Assembly: GCA_025331125.1 (NCBI GenBank)
Contig: JAOALB010000175.1
Span: forward strand, 37,937 to 101,936
Length of the DNA: 64,000 nt
Direction of reading: 5' to 3'
Source: Mycogone perniciosa
Taxonomy: Eukaryota > Ascomycota > Sordariomycetes > Hypocreales > Hypocreaceae
Part shown: positions 9,997 through 20,841 of the stretch, one piece after another
How positions within the stretch are numbered: the stretch's first letter is position 1
Layout: the number at the start of each line of letters is the position of its first letter
The notes under the pieces: model-generated
Told to the model about the DNA's origin: nothing
The model's database searches: none
Seen by the model: only the letters and a program-made list of their open reading frames with translations
Program-made: the position numbers and the translations under genes

Positions 9997-11314
9997 GTTG
10001 GCAGTTCCTTTTTCCTCCACTTCGGAAGATGCCTTGATCTTTAGTTCTAGATGCTGTCTGAAAAGAAGAATGCGGAGCCACGGAAGTTTAAAGCGAAGCC
10101 GAGGCTCTTATATTAAAAAGAGACGAGTTCGCAATAAATTCATACATACAGTGCTGTTCATATTCGGCTTCCTCTTTCGATTACACTGTTCTAATATTTG
10201 GAAAGACCCACGTAGTGCGTCTTACTATTTTCTAACACTGACGCACCAGCGATGAGTCACAGTACTGCAACAGTTCTTTGGAGCTCTTAAGTCACGCTTT
10301 ACCTGTTATTAAGTCAATAAGAATGGGTTCAAATCTATGTATATTGAACGATTAATTACGGACTGTCAACTGTGAACGCCAATAAAGTAGCTATTTTGCA
10401 AACTCTTGGTTTCTTTTGTACCTACCAGTATAGGGTGGCACTGTCCAATTTACTATTTACTTACCAGTACTTTAACGCGACATTCTTTGTCGCCAGTTTG
10501 TTCCTAAAATACGGAGTACACTCCAGCGCAATTTTACTAGGGTTAAATTCGGCCGCTTCTGGATCTTCCATTTAACCAGGTACAGATAGGTATCTTTATG
10601 TATTATGTAATATTAGGTAAAGATCAAGAAAGTACGGTTAGACTGCGCTCACAGAAGTATGGCTACGGAGCTAAGAGGTATGGTCTGTGCCCAGAAACTT
10701 TCCATCCATAGAAATCGCGGACACTCATTTCGCACTCTACGGTACCAGAGATTAATTTCGTTATTATCATATCATAGGGAATGGTACATACTATATGACC
10801 ACTTGACCAAGGGAATGGGTACACGCTTCATCTTAAACACTACTCCGTAGTCAGCCTAGGTTCAGCTATATTTGGCGGAGAGCACACTTGGCCCTTATTA
10901 ATGGCTGAGAGTTGTGTCCACAATTCTCAGACCCATGTCACAGCAACACACCACCTTTCAGCCATTTTCGGCTGTTTAGGGGGCGACGTCATTGGGCCTT
11001 CTCTTTTTGGGCCAGAACTGGAGGTTTATGCCGGTGGAGTTGACCGCTTTAAACGCTAAAAATGGCTTGATTATACCTTAGCCAACACCCCGCCAATATT
11101 AACTGAGAGAGCAGAGTCTACAAGACTTGGGGTTTTCGGGGTTAAGGACATTGCGATATTCTGCAGTTTTGCGGTTGAAGCTATAAACCACATAGGAATA
11201 TTGGGGAGAGATTAAGCATAAGCATAAGCATGACTAGCCAAAATGAGTGCGTAAACCCGTCTCATTAATGAGCTATAAAGACGAAGTGGCATCAGTCCTG
11301 GTACTGCAGTCACC
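9997..11314. other. Intergenic between bZIP and SAT4 genes
   Basis: Apart from the MITE A right half and two TACTCCGTA motifs (10510, 10841), nothing is recognised. The last 400 bp are presumably the promoter of the membrane-protein gene at 11315. Confidence 0.4.
10601..10744 (+). mobile_element. MITE copy A, right half
   Basis: Begins with the repeated TATTATGTA, then matches the right part of copy D (AAGAAAGTACGGTT... to ATCGCGGACACTCATTTCGC). The last bases read CGGTA instead of CTGTA. It is the missing part of the element that begins at 6758. Confidence 0.85.
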
Positions 11315-12376
11315 ATGAATATTCATAATAGTAATGGTGAGGTTCTACTTGCCATTCAATCAGTATGCCTTTTCTTCGCTTTTGTTATGTTCAGCCTCAG
11401 GCTTTACGCAAAACAATATATTATGAAAGAAAACAGTCTCGAAGACAAGTTGATGTATTTGGCATTCGTAGGTTCGGAAATGTAGTCAACCGGAATTCGT
11501 GCTGATGTGATGCAGCTTCTTTACAGTGCACAAAGTGCAGTTGTAATTCATGGCGTAGTCGCAGGCGGCATTGGCAAACACATATCAGATCTTGACATTC
11601 CCGAGATCGTCATCGCTTTCCGAGCATGGTACCTCTGTGAGCTGATATATGGACCGCTCGCGGCAATCATCAGAACATCGATGAGTCTATTCATTCTACG
11701 GATATGGCGCAGAACCTCTCATGAGGACACAACCCGTTTTGTTCTATACACTTGCCTTGGCGTAGTGTGGACCTTCACCGTCCCATATCTAATTATCAAC
11801 ATCATCCAATGCTGGCCACCTTCATTTTATTGGGAACAATTTGGGAACAATAGTTTAAAAGGATCTTGCCTGAACTCACGCGCAGTGCCGATTGCGGCCA
11901 TTATCCATAGTGTTATCGCCGCTATAAGTGACTGGACTCTTGGGCTTCTCCCGGTCACGATGCTGTTACGCAGTGGTTTAACTAAGTTGGAGAGGAAAAA
12001 GCAGTTTGTTCTTTTTGTCCTCCTCGGATTTGGAATACTGTATGCTTTCCGATGTTTTCCTGGCTTATACTAACTCAGGTTCTAGGGCGGGTATAGTGAT
12101 GATTGTGAGAATCCCGTATATCCGAATTCTAGAAGTCTCGACCGAGTTTCTCGTCAAGACAGTGTATGTGAAGAGCCGATCAACTTCGAATGATTACTAA
12201 TTTTTAGTGATGTTGCGATATGTTCAATCATAGAGCCATGCCTTGGCATTATAGCTGGATGCCTTCCAACTATTTGGCCTTTGTTCCAGAGAAAGCAAGA
12301 GGAGAGAGAAGCAAGTCTAGAATCATCGCATACACACTTAAATCGCAGGCATAAGGCTAGTGAAAGCTTTCCGTAG
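11315..12376 (+). CDS. SAT4-family (rhodopsin-fungal) integral membrane protein, four exons
   Basis: Exons 11315-11467, 11516-12039, 12086-12163 and 12208-12376; all three introns (48, 46 and 44 bp) start GTAGGT or GTATG and end AG, and the joined frame is open for 307 residues. The protein has about seven hydrophobic segments, LRLYAKQY after the first, GGIGKHISDL, a Cys-rich extracellular loop (QCWPPSFYW ... SCLNS), ERKKQFVLFVLLGFGI, VRIPYI and a final VDVAICSIIEP. This order is that of the fungal SAT4/rhodopsin-like domain family. A plasma or organelle membrane location is expected. Ligand and role are unknown. It is slightly shorter than many relatives, with a short cytosolic tail. Confidence 0.88.
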
Positions 12377-14022
12377 CGCAGATGGCCGCGTGTGGCCAGT
12401 AGCGAAATAATATTCATCAAAGTCAAACTACGCACAACATGTTTCACAGCGCAGCACATGATCAACCGGTCCCAATAATTGCATGAGTTCATGTGCTACA
12501 TCACTACGAGAAGCCCCAAATATTTCTTGTTCTCCTGCCAGCGGGAACTTGGTACCCAGAGCATAGTCATTGACTAAACTATGGTTTCTTCCTGCTGTCC
12601 CTAATCCTGCTACCGGTCCTGAGATAATGAGAGGGCGTGTGACAGCCCCAATTGGGCGATAGTTCAGCCGATTTGCCCGCGCTGAGTTGATCTCCCAAGC
12701 CTTCATTTCGTCCGACCCGTGCTGAAACCCTTAACAGCCAGAAACGTAGGGCATGCCACGCACACAAATACTTGTTCTCCCCTTCCACAGTCTCAGGGTC
12801 AAGTCGGCAAACTCTTTGAAGATCTCGGTAGGGTCCTTACCATCACTCTCAGTGATCTCCTCAATTGTCGCTTCAAGCAACGATCTGTATTTTCTCATAA
12901 ACTCTTCGGCCTGTGCCCAGAAGCTTTTCTGTTTTAGAGGTATAGCCCTTTCGATTAACTCTAACTCTAGTGTCTGGATTATCCATTCAATTTCTGTGTC
13001 CTTTTATCCTATAATTCCAATCAATCTCTAATATTGTAGAACCAGATGTTGTACTTGTGCAGTCACATGCCTGTATAGAATTGCTTATCTAGTATGACTA
13101 AAAGGGGGGATGACCAATCCTCAGTCTTCTCATCAACAAGGAACAACGGACGAGTTAAAAATGAGTTGCAGAGTGCCCTTGACAATACTGCCTGTAGTGA
13201 AATCAGAGAAGCACTCTCATCCTCGATATTAAACTGTAGATACAGCCGCCCGTGCCGGATCCCTGAGTCATCGGGAAGCGAGCATACAGATTAGCCTTGC
13301 CCGAAAAATACTGACACCTACACAGTGTTTCATATATCAGCTTGCCCAAGTGGGTTTGGAGGTAGAAGAAGTCCAAGATGCTGCAAAACTCTGAGGAGAA
13401 CTGGGCTACATTATGAAGTAGAAAGGCTAGCCCGCAGAATACGGCAAATGGGTGATGGAAAGCGATATGGAAGACAAGGCGCAATCAAAAATGACCAGAA
13501 AACCCGAGAGAAGAAGCAGCGACACCCTGTCGAAGAAGAAGATATTAAAGAGTTTCCCGCCGAGCAGCAAAAGAAGGGTGTAAGACCAAGGGAAAAAGTA
13601 ATTAAGTGAGGCACGACGCAAGTTCGGGGATGCGTCATATTTGGGCGTAAAATGTCGCAAAAGCGAATAACCTAACTGCTGATCGGAGAAACACCGACGT
13701 TCTCACGCCAACTCGGTCAAATGGCCAAAGGTCGAAACAAACTACACCACAACATCCCATCACTGCGAGCGGAGAGGGGTCAGCCGCGCCACCCACTCAT
13801 CAAACTCCTCATCATCAACAGAGCCATCCGCACCAAGCAGATTTCCGACGAGTTATTAGACGGTGCCCGAAAGCATCACATGTCAACCGGTAAAAACACC
13901 GGCGGTAGGCAGGAGAAACAGAAAGTGCGTTTTTTGCCACTTCGCCAGATCCTTGGCTGACTTCTCCTTGGCCGATCGCTTGGCAGCTCCATAAAACTAG
14001 GAGCAAAGATTCCACGGATAAG
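12377..14022. other. Gene-poor stretch with coding scraps
   Basis: Holds the minus-strand coding-like fragment at 12731-13004. The plus-strand part at 13300-13610 encodes a Lys/Glu-rich stretch broken by frames; I cannot assign it. Confidence 0.4.
12731..13004 (-). pseudogene. Unassigned protein-coding fragment (about 90 codons)
   Basis: An open frame without an initiating ATG, reading WIIQTLELELIERAIPLKQK and FMRKYRSLLEATIEEI, strongly helical and unlike random translation. It ends with a stop at 12731 and is preceded by a possible intron acceptor. A second frame continues downstream at 12428-12706. This may be an internal exon of a decayed gene. Family not recognised. Confidence 0.3.
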
Positions 14023-14307
14023 ATGATACATTACGAAGTACACCTCCACTCTTCATACGGGGAAAGATACTGCCCAGACTGTATCCAAGAGCGGCCGGAG
14101 CCGCTGATAGAAGACGAACGCTTCAATGCCCTTTTTTGGGCAGCTATTGATTACTATTCCAAGGGCCCATCAAAGGAATACCTCGTCAGCTCGAACAACA
14201 ACGGCAAGATGATCACTCGGGGCTATTGTGATCAGGTCCTTGGAAAGGTTGTAAAGCACTGGCAAGCGGGGGACAAAATAACGCGCACCGCAAAATTAGG
14301 AGTGTAG
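14023..14307 (+). pseudogene. Tc1/mariner-type transposase fragment
   Basis: 94 codons. The blocks ERYCPDCIQERPEP, FNALFWAAIDYYSKGP and NNNGKMITRGYCDQVL match my recollection of the region between the first and second catalytic Asp in a fungal Tc1-like transposase family. The first catalytic Asp motif is replaced, and the frame stops before the second one. The N-terminal part is not readable upstream, so this is a dead fragment. Confidence 0.5.
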
Positions 14308-14763
14308 TGTGCAATGACTGCTTAAATGCACCCCTTCACTACCTATTCAAGGGGATGATTCTTCACCACATAACGTGACAAATCATAACTTAAAAGAGGT
14401 GAATTATACTTCAGATACTCTTGGTCAAGTTGTAATTTTCCTAGATTTTGTGTCTTCCTTCTATGAAGTATCAGCGAAGAATAACGTTTGCGGTGCTCCT
14501 TATTCTGTCCCCCGCTTGGAGCATTGGTTAATTTCTTAAAAAGAGATTTACATACTATACCCACAGCTAGGAAGTTACCAAACGTAATGGTCCTCCGTGC
14601 TGGTTACAGTAGCATTGATGATCTTGATCATACCGAAAAAAACTTCGAGGTAGTCGGAGCACTTGAATGCCCAAGACACCGTCAGCCTGCTGTTCTTCTG
14701 TGGAACGAAGTACGCCCAGATACTTACAACGTCAGCGCTTTTCGTACCGCAAACAAAGCAGAC
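14308..14763. other. Short stretch with one unassigned ORF
   Basis: A 93-codon plus-strand frame (14488-14769) runs tail-to-tail into the kinase-like gene. It contains VLRAGYSSIDDLDHTEKNFE, but I cannot connect it to a family and it is not called as a gene. Confidence 0.3.
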
Positions 14764-15588
14764 TCATGAAGAATAGCCCTCCGAGGTGACTTCAGGAGGA
14801 AAGGGTGCTACTGTCGTCAGCTCTTGATTTGCTGCATCCAACTTTGAGTTTCTCACATTTGGAGCAGGCAGCATCCCGGATTGAAGAATACCACGAAATT
14901 CTAATGCATCGCGTGTCCAACCGAGTAGGCTTTGCCCCATGACATCCATCGTTTCGCCTAAATAGACTGCAATATTCGTAATATTAGCATCTTGTACCAT
15001 AGGGTCCTCTCTCTGCTCTTGACCCCAGTCTAACACTAGTACGTGTTAGTGAGTCTAGAATAAGGTCGATTTTGAGTTTTCCCGCACCAATCTTTATCAC
15101 TCCATGGGATGATATGCGAATGGAATCGATGCGAAAAGTAATGGATTCTCTAAGAAGAGCATGCACCGCGGACATAACCTGCAATTGGTGTTAGTCAGGC
15201 ATCTTCTATCGAACTCTTGACTAACCTGCGACATCACTGCGGCTATTTCAATATGGCAAAGAGGAAGAATGTCGAATAAAGCCAGATCCACAAATTCGTA
15301 AACGATATTGACGCTAACTTCCGTGCTGTAAAACGCAATTGGCCGCGCAACATTTTCATGAGCAATTTGGGCCAAACGACCAAAGTCAGAGAAGGTCATG
15401 TTCTTCAACTCCTGGATCATGACTAGTTGTCGAGCAAGGTGACGGCGATGTTGACCAACCCAAGCTGTGCGTGACATGCCCAAGAATTTGTAATCGGCGC
15501 AAGGGTCCCGATCCAAGTGTGCTAGTAGGTTTGCCTGCACAGAAACCTCTTTGCGATGGTGAAATGCTTGTTTTCGTTTGAGTGGCAT
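14764..15588 (-). CDS. Degenerate protein-kinase-like protein, three exons
   Basis: Exons 15588-15226, 15178-15088 and 15035-14764; introns of 47 and 52 bp have GTTAGT and GTGCGG donors and CAG/TAG acceptors. The joined frame gives 241 residues. The central part follows a kinase plan: LAQIAHENVARPIAFYST (C-helix to beta-4/5), IVYEFVDLALFDILPL (hinge), EIAAVMSQVMSAVHALL (alpha-E) and FRIDSIRISSHGVIKIVLDWG in place of the catalytic loop and DFG. HRD is FRID (residues 135-138) and DFG is DWG (154-156); the Gly-rich loop is absent and a VAIK Lys is not evident. Probably a pseudokinase. Role unknown. Confidence 0.7.
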
Positions 15589-16325
15589 ATTAATGGATGT
15601 CTAATAATTTTGACCTGTGGTATGTGCTAGAAAATTTCCGGGACCGCGACATGTCTATTAAAGCCCCCACATAAGCCATACTTGGAGGTTTATTTGGTGT
15701 ATTAATCTCGTCTATACATATTTCGTTCCTTGATACATACAGTTACGAGCATAATACATAGCTTGATATGTAGTCTTCCTCTTGTTGAACATTCTTTTTA
15801 ACCGTGAACGGCCCCACTTACTGTGCACTGTACACTTAGTTTTCACGTAGAGCTACATACGGAACTAAGTTCTGCTGCGATCCTGGATTTCAACCAACAT
15901 CTCGGCAGCAATTTGCCATGAGCGGCAACAGACTTGTAGTTTACATTAACTACCACAACCCCCAATCTGTCCGCCATTCAATTCATCCATTTGCACAATA
16001 TTATTTTCACCAAATTTCAAGACAAGCAAGAAATCAATGATTGAGATGTAGCCGAATTCGTCGGCTACTTCTCGCGAGTGGAAGGCGAAATGGGTGTCGC
16101 AAGTTCTCAGTTAACTTTTTCAAAGAATCGCGGGGTTGTCCAGTGGCTTGTGTGGCTTTACGTTACGCGCTTGTAGTGAGCAGGTCCTGGGAGAACAGAA
16201 TGTTTTGGCCCCACTTAGCATTGCGCCACAAACGTCCGCACCTTGTGCCTATCTGGTTTCCCATCTTTCCTTTCCCTTCATCTATCCAGCCAGACGTGGA
16301 GCGTTTTCTTGCTACAAATACAACC
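15589..16325. other. Intergenic before the Tc1 relic
   Basis: A perfect 8-bp stem hairpin (GTAGCCGA / TCGGCTAC, 16048-16068) is followed at about 16084 by AAGGCGAAATGGGTGTCGCA, which resembles the MITE family terminus and may be the left end of the Tc1 element whose transposase relic follows. Confidence 0.4.
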
Positions 16326-17290
16326 ATGGCGCCGCAACTGCCGGCGTGGCCCGATTAGTCCATACTAAAGCGAGGCTTTGAAAATAAGCTAACAGCCCCA
16401 GCCGCCTCGTGCAGCGTGCGCGCCGTCCAGAGAATCCGGTTAGAGCCAGAAGCATCCGAGATGACCAGTGCAATCAAAACCCGCGTCGGCCGCCGTAGCT
16501 GTATTGCGCCGCCTATGCAGAAGGCCCTATGTGACATACTAACTGAACGGCCGGACATGTATCGATGCGAATCAGTAGACTTTCTCTATGATAAGTTTGG
16601 GAGAAGGGTATCAGAAAGGTCTATCGGTTAGACCCTACGATCTATAGGCTGGACCAAAACTACGATTAGCCGCGTCGCACAGCAACGAGATGTGGACTTT
16701 CGAGATCGCTATCTACATATAATATCGGAGTTTAAATCCTACCATTTTGTCTTTGTTGATGAGTCTGGCTGTGATAGAAGGGATGGATATCGACGTTAGG
16801 GGGGGAGGGGTTCACCTCAAGGGACCTCACCTGTCCAGGTCACAAGGTTTAGTCGTGGAAAAAGATGGCACATTCTACCTGCGTACACCCGAGATGGCAT
16901 ACTTCTCAGGCGAGTATACCAAGGATCAACGGACCTTGCTTCTTTGAAGACTTTATTGCGCAGCTGCTGCATCATTGTGGCAGGTATCTAGAGCCAAAAT
17001 CCGTGATCGTCATGGATAACGCTTCTTGGCATGATTTAGAGAAAATTTAGACGATGTGCGACGAGGCAGGAGTGAGAGTGGTGTTTCTATCCCATTATTC
17101 GCTAGATTTTAACTCTATTTGGGGTGCTGAAGAAGTTTATTAAGAAAAACTGGTATGAAGACGAAGATTTTGTCAGAACACAATTAAAAAAGTATTGAGT
17201 GGTGCGTCGATGTCGTTGGCGACGATGTACACATTGCTGAGAGTCACTTCCGTCATGCCGGGATACCTATCACACAACCATCTAAATGAA
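16326..17290 (+). pseudogene. Tc1/mariner transposase relic
   Basis: Starts MAPQLPAW at 16326 and is readable in successive frames to about 17290. Recognisable pieces: the helix-turn-helix VRAVQRIRLEPEASEM and RVGRRSCIAPPMQKALCDIL, then RSIGWTKTTISRVAQQ, FVFVDESGCDRRDGYR (first Asp), FIAQLLHHCGRYLEP and VIVMDNASWHDLEKI (second Asp), and LSHYSLDFNSIWGAEE (third acidic site). The frame is broken by stops near 16340, 16629 and 16796 and by frameshifts near 16900 and 17130. Clearly inactive. It may be the source family of the MITEs here. Confidence 0.85.
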
Positions 17291-17910
17291 AGTCCATATA
17301 TGACTGTCCACTTCTAAACTATGGAGCAGATGCATGGCAAGAAGTGGCTCTTGCTGCTTTGTTATGACACTTAGTAACGGTACATGCCTTCAAGTTACAA
17401 ACTGCAAAGCCACTAGTGGCCTGAAATGGCTGCCACTAAAATAATTAACTGACAAAACCCGACGCCCATTCCACCTTCTACTGTAGAAGAAATGACGTCC
17501 ATCGCACCGGAACGAAGCGGTGTAGATCGAGCGGCATTCTTAGGCCGGCAGTGTTGGTCTTGCGTCTAATTAGGCTGTCGCCGCCTGCGTGGGATTGACA
17601 TCGTGTCGATTGTTACTCCTGCTACTGGGCATTTACGTAAGGATGGGAAGATTACGTTATCAGGTGTGAGAAGGAGTACGGAGTGCTTCGTACAATACCT
17701 GCACTTGCGTACTCCGTACAGCGGGCTGAGTCTGCTTACACCTATGTACCATTAGCTGTCAATTTTCAGCCGATTTCTGCTGTTCTTCAAAAACAAAGTA
17801 CTTCGTATACATAACTAAGTTTCATTTCATACAATATCACCTGCCGCCCACTAACGAGTGAGCAGCGACAGGAAGGCGACGGTGCTCATAACCGTACACT
17901 CAAATTCCCA
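17291..17910. other. Intergenic, no gene recognised
   Basis: Contains a GTACGGAGTGCTTCGTAC segment near 17676 and a TACTCCGTA motif at 17710. The right part is presumably the promoter of the ORF at 17911. Confidence 0.4.
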
Positions 17911-18213
17911 ATGAATTTGCAACCAAGGCCATCGTCAAGCATCTACTCAGACTCGTTCCAATTGGACGATTTGCTTAGACGGGTCTCCGAGCATACCCAC
18001 CAGCAAGAGGAGTACAAACTACAGTCTTTACGAGACGAGGAGACGACTTTGAAACGCGAGCTTGATGCTATACGAAAACAATGGGATGCACTCTACGAGG
18101 CGATAGAAAGCATGGATAATTTGGCCAGGCATCTTGTGTGGATATCATGCGGTGCAAAAAGACATATGGAAATAGAGCAGAATAAGTGGCTAGCGAACTG
18201 CACAGCATTTTAA
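17911..18213 (+). CDS. Small coiled-coil protein, 100 aa
   Basis: Starts ATG at 17911. A low-complexity Ser-rich head (about 20 residues) is followed by a helix rich in Glu, Lys, Arg and Leu (about 25-75; SLRDEETTLKRELDAIRKQW) with heptad-like spacing. No domain known to me. It could be a genuine short protein or the first exon of a longer one; no close downstream exon was found. Confidence 0.4.
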   Translation: MNLQPRPSSSIYSDSFQLDDLLRRVSEHTHQQEEYKLQSLRDEETTLKRELDAIRKQWDALYEAIESMDNLARHLVWISCGAKRHMEIEQNKWLANCTAF

Positions 18214-18479
18214 TGAACGAACCCATAGTCTACAGTATGTAATAGGATTATTCTACTCCGTATGGAGGAAAGCCCTGTGACCAGACAGCATAGTAGTGAC
18301 TGAAATCCGGGCCACACCATGCTGACCGTTCTTAGCGACACACTGCGTAATATCTAGGGATGCGCAATGAATAATCAGTCGCAACTCTGGCGGTCCACAT
18401 TAGTGAGTGATTTTTTGTAAAATTTAGTTTCTACCTTTTATTTTTGCTTAATTTAGAAGGACGATTTAATAGTTAGGAG

Positions 18480-18790
18480 CGAAATGGGCTTTACACTCTT
18501 GGCGGATTCCAAGCACGGACCGATGGTACCTACAGTATACAAATATCTACAAAGCCATTAGTCAAAACTGGCTTCAAAATTACCCCATGTTAAATCCTAG
18601 CCCAATGTGGACTTCGCAATACTAGGTGGCAGGAAGAAGGTACCTTTAATGTCTTACACAGTACGCAAGCCATCGGCAAACCACATGAATTGTAAACAGT
18701 GCCAAGGCCAACGCAAAATACGAAATATTCCTCGCTAGGTACATATTCTGAGAATCAACTACATGTCAAGTGGGTTGCGAATCATATGCG
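18480..18790 (+). repeat. Repeat family C, copy 1
   Basis: About 310 bp, diverged but colinear with 25868-26205. Shared landmarks are AGCGAAAT(G/A)GGC at the left, ATGAATTGTA...AACAGTGC in the middle and ACATGTCAAGTGGG at the right. The left end resembles the MITE terminus (GCGAAATGAGTGTCC), so it may be an older relative. No ORF. Confidence 0.55.
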
Positions 18791-19758
18791 CATTTATGTG
18801 TTGATTTTTTTCTCCCACTTATATGCCTCAGCGTATCCCAAAGCAGTGTCAAACTACTTGGACGAGGTTGAATTTTCATTTATATACAAGAAAGAAAGAG
18901 AGAAAGGCTAGTGAATTTCTTCTCTCCAGATACGCTTGATGATTGCTTGTTACTGTGGTATGTATAACTGGCATAACTCTCCAATCAACATACACATGTA
19001 TGCATAGTATCTCACTCAGCATAACTACCCTAACTCTATAATCTATCTACTATAAGGTTCTAGAAGTTAAGGGACAAGGCCTACAGGACATAAAGTAATT
19101 TAATTTCCTCTAACTCTCCTTTATACACACATAAAGTTATTGTATGCCTTTATGTGACCCTTTTTCCCCCTATACTCACATGTCCCAAGGCGAAGGCACA
19201 TCATAACTAAAAGCCACGCCAAGATCTAAAGGGATTCCGAAATCGATGGTGTGCAGCAAGAAAAAGATGCCACGTCTGAATAGCTTCAATTCAAGGTATT
19301 ATCAGGCCAAGACCACTAAGAAGTCTGACATCACGATACCCAGTTTCAGTGGAGAGAAACAACCTAAGGTCAGAACCTTTCTAACCGCCCAAAGTGCAAC
19401 TATGGGAAATGAAGTTGTTACGACGTGATTAAAATAGCAGCAGCTTACATTTCCTACTTGCTATGTACTGCACCTTCTCAAACCTTTTGAAAGCACAAGT
19501 CTGACTCTCCAACTGGTTGAAAAATTCAGCCAGCGTGCCGAACTGCTTTCTACAATTGCCCTTCGGATTCACGTAATGATGCACCTTCCGCTTGTGGGTA
19601 GGCGAGTTGAGATACGCATTCAGGGCGTTCATGGCGTAAAATAACTTAGCCCATTTAAACATCGCAGACTATATCCTGCTGACTCCATAGTGGCAGCACT
19701 GTTAAATAGCGTTAGGTAAATAGAGAGCAGCTGTAGACAAAGAGTACTGACTAGATAT
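18791..19758. other. Intergenic, no gene recognised
   Basis: Short ORFs at 19246-19428 (+) and 19429-19662 (-) do not resemble known proteins; decayed transposon content is possible. Confidence 0.35.
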
Positions 19759-20841
19759 ATGACGAAATGGAACCGTCATCAATTTCTTGCACAGTCCAGC
19801 CCCGCCTTCAAACTCGATCGCAAGACCATAACGAGCTTTCGAAAACTTACCTCCGTTAAATCTCAACACCTATTGAGGATACCTTCTCTTTATGGCCACA
19901 GCTATTTACTTGGAATGAAAATGGTGCCTCCTCTTCCCTCTTCAAACTTCAGTGCCTTCCTAGCCATGCCACTGGAAATCCGCCGGCAGATCTACGGATT
20001 TTGCATCCCACAAAACCTTCGCTTCGATGTTTCCAGTAGCATGTACGACCAAAATCGCTCCGACTTGCTCTACAAGACAAATGATTACCCCCACTATGAC
20101 TGGGAGAGTGGTGGTGTCTCTTTGATCGATCATGAGGATGGCGAAGAGGGCGAACATGAGCTTTCGACAGTTACTGATGACGAAGAGATCGTATATAAGC
20201 CCTCCGGGGACGGTTGTTGTCGAAGTGCCTTACCTGGACTCCTTCTCTCCTGCCGCCAAATTACCGAGGAGGTAGGGGAAATGCTATACGGAGGGAACAC
20301 TTTTACAGTCAATATTCACGGTGACGGCCAATTTACTCTCGCGAGTTTGTTCAGTCCTGAGACAATAGAGAAAATACGCAAGATGATCCTCATCTTGCGG
20401 CCCATGGGAGTCTCCTACCGCCCCGATTTCCGCATGGACCCGAAAATTTGGGGTGGTGTTCTCGGTAACCTTTCGATACTGGGGGTTATTGCAGAGCAGC
20501 CAGAGTCTTCCTCTCCATACGAATGGCCCAAAGTGGAACAGGAGCACGCCTTCGAGGAATGGGCTGCGTGGATAACACCGATCTTTGAGTACTTAGGCCG
20601 GGCTCTTCATAGGGAAGCTAAGATCGTCGTGGATGCAAATAATGAAAAAAGGACGGTACAAGTATTGGAAAAGGTAATGCCGGGGCGCTGCCGCTTTCAG
20701 CACCTACCCACAGCCGACTTCATATTCAGAAGAGGGGAGTTCTCTATGGAGTCAGGATACTGGGATGACGATGACGACGGTCCGACCAGTTGTAGGGATA
20801 TCATCAACGACAGCGACTACGACTACTACTATTCAGACTGA
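19759..20841 (+). CDS. DUF7730 / F-box-like fungal protein
   Basis: A single open frame of 360 residues. Residues 67-84 read FLAMPLEIRRQIYGFCIP, the F-box-like helix typical of DUF7730-type fungal proteins, and later LLLSCRQITEEVGEMLYGGNTF, the second hallmark (a conserved SCRQI...E...LYG/F), sits near 165-185. The C-terminus is highly acidic, with runs of Asp and Tyr. The first 52 residues are dispensable-looking; ATG at 19915 (residue 53, MKMVPPLP) is a plausible alternative start. Possible adaptor or protein-interaction role, inferred from the F-box-like motif only. Confidence 0.8.
   Translation: MTKWNRHQFLAQSSPAFKLDRKTITSFRKLTSVKSQHLLRIPSLYGHSYLLGMKMVPPLPSSNFSAFLAMPLEIRRQIYGFCIPQNLRFDVSSSMYDQNRSDLLYKTNDYPHYDWESGGVSLIDHEDGEEGEHELSTVTDDEEIVYKPSGDGCCRSALPGLLLSCRQITEEVGEMLYGGNTFTVNIHGDGQFTLASLFSPETIEKIRKMILILRPMGVSYRPDFRMDPKIWGGVLGNLSILGVIAEQPESSSPYEWPKVEQEHAFEEWAAWITPIFEYLGRALHREAKIVVDANNEKRTVQVLEKVMPGRCRFQHLPTADFIFRRGEFSMESGYWDDDDDGPTSCRDIINDSDYDYYYSD

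Larger units (their letters stand above)
7087..10600. mobile_element. 3.5-kb gene-carrying segment inserted in MITE A
   Basis: The 9-bp sequence TATTATGTA is present at 7078-7086 and again at 10601-10609, immediately flanking this 3,514-bp segment; the uninterrupted copy D has a single TGTTATGTA there. The segment ends are CATA...TATG, only 4 bp of inverted repeat. It carries a secreted cysteine-rich protein gene, a repeat B copy, MITE B, a 250-aa unknown and a bZIP gene, but no transposase I recognise. It may be a cargo element, or DNA captured during break repair. Confidence 0.6.

Noticed and set aside
10320..10345. GGGTTCAAATC resembling a tRNA T-loop
   Set aside because: No acceptor stem or anticodon arm can be folded around it.
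14488..14769. 93-codon plus-strand ORF beside the kinase-like gene
   Set aside because: Protein-like in part, but no family and no supporting splice structure.
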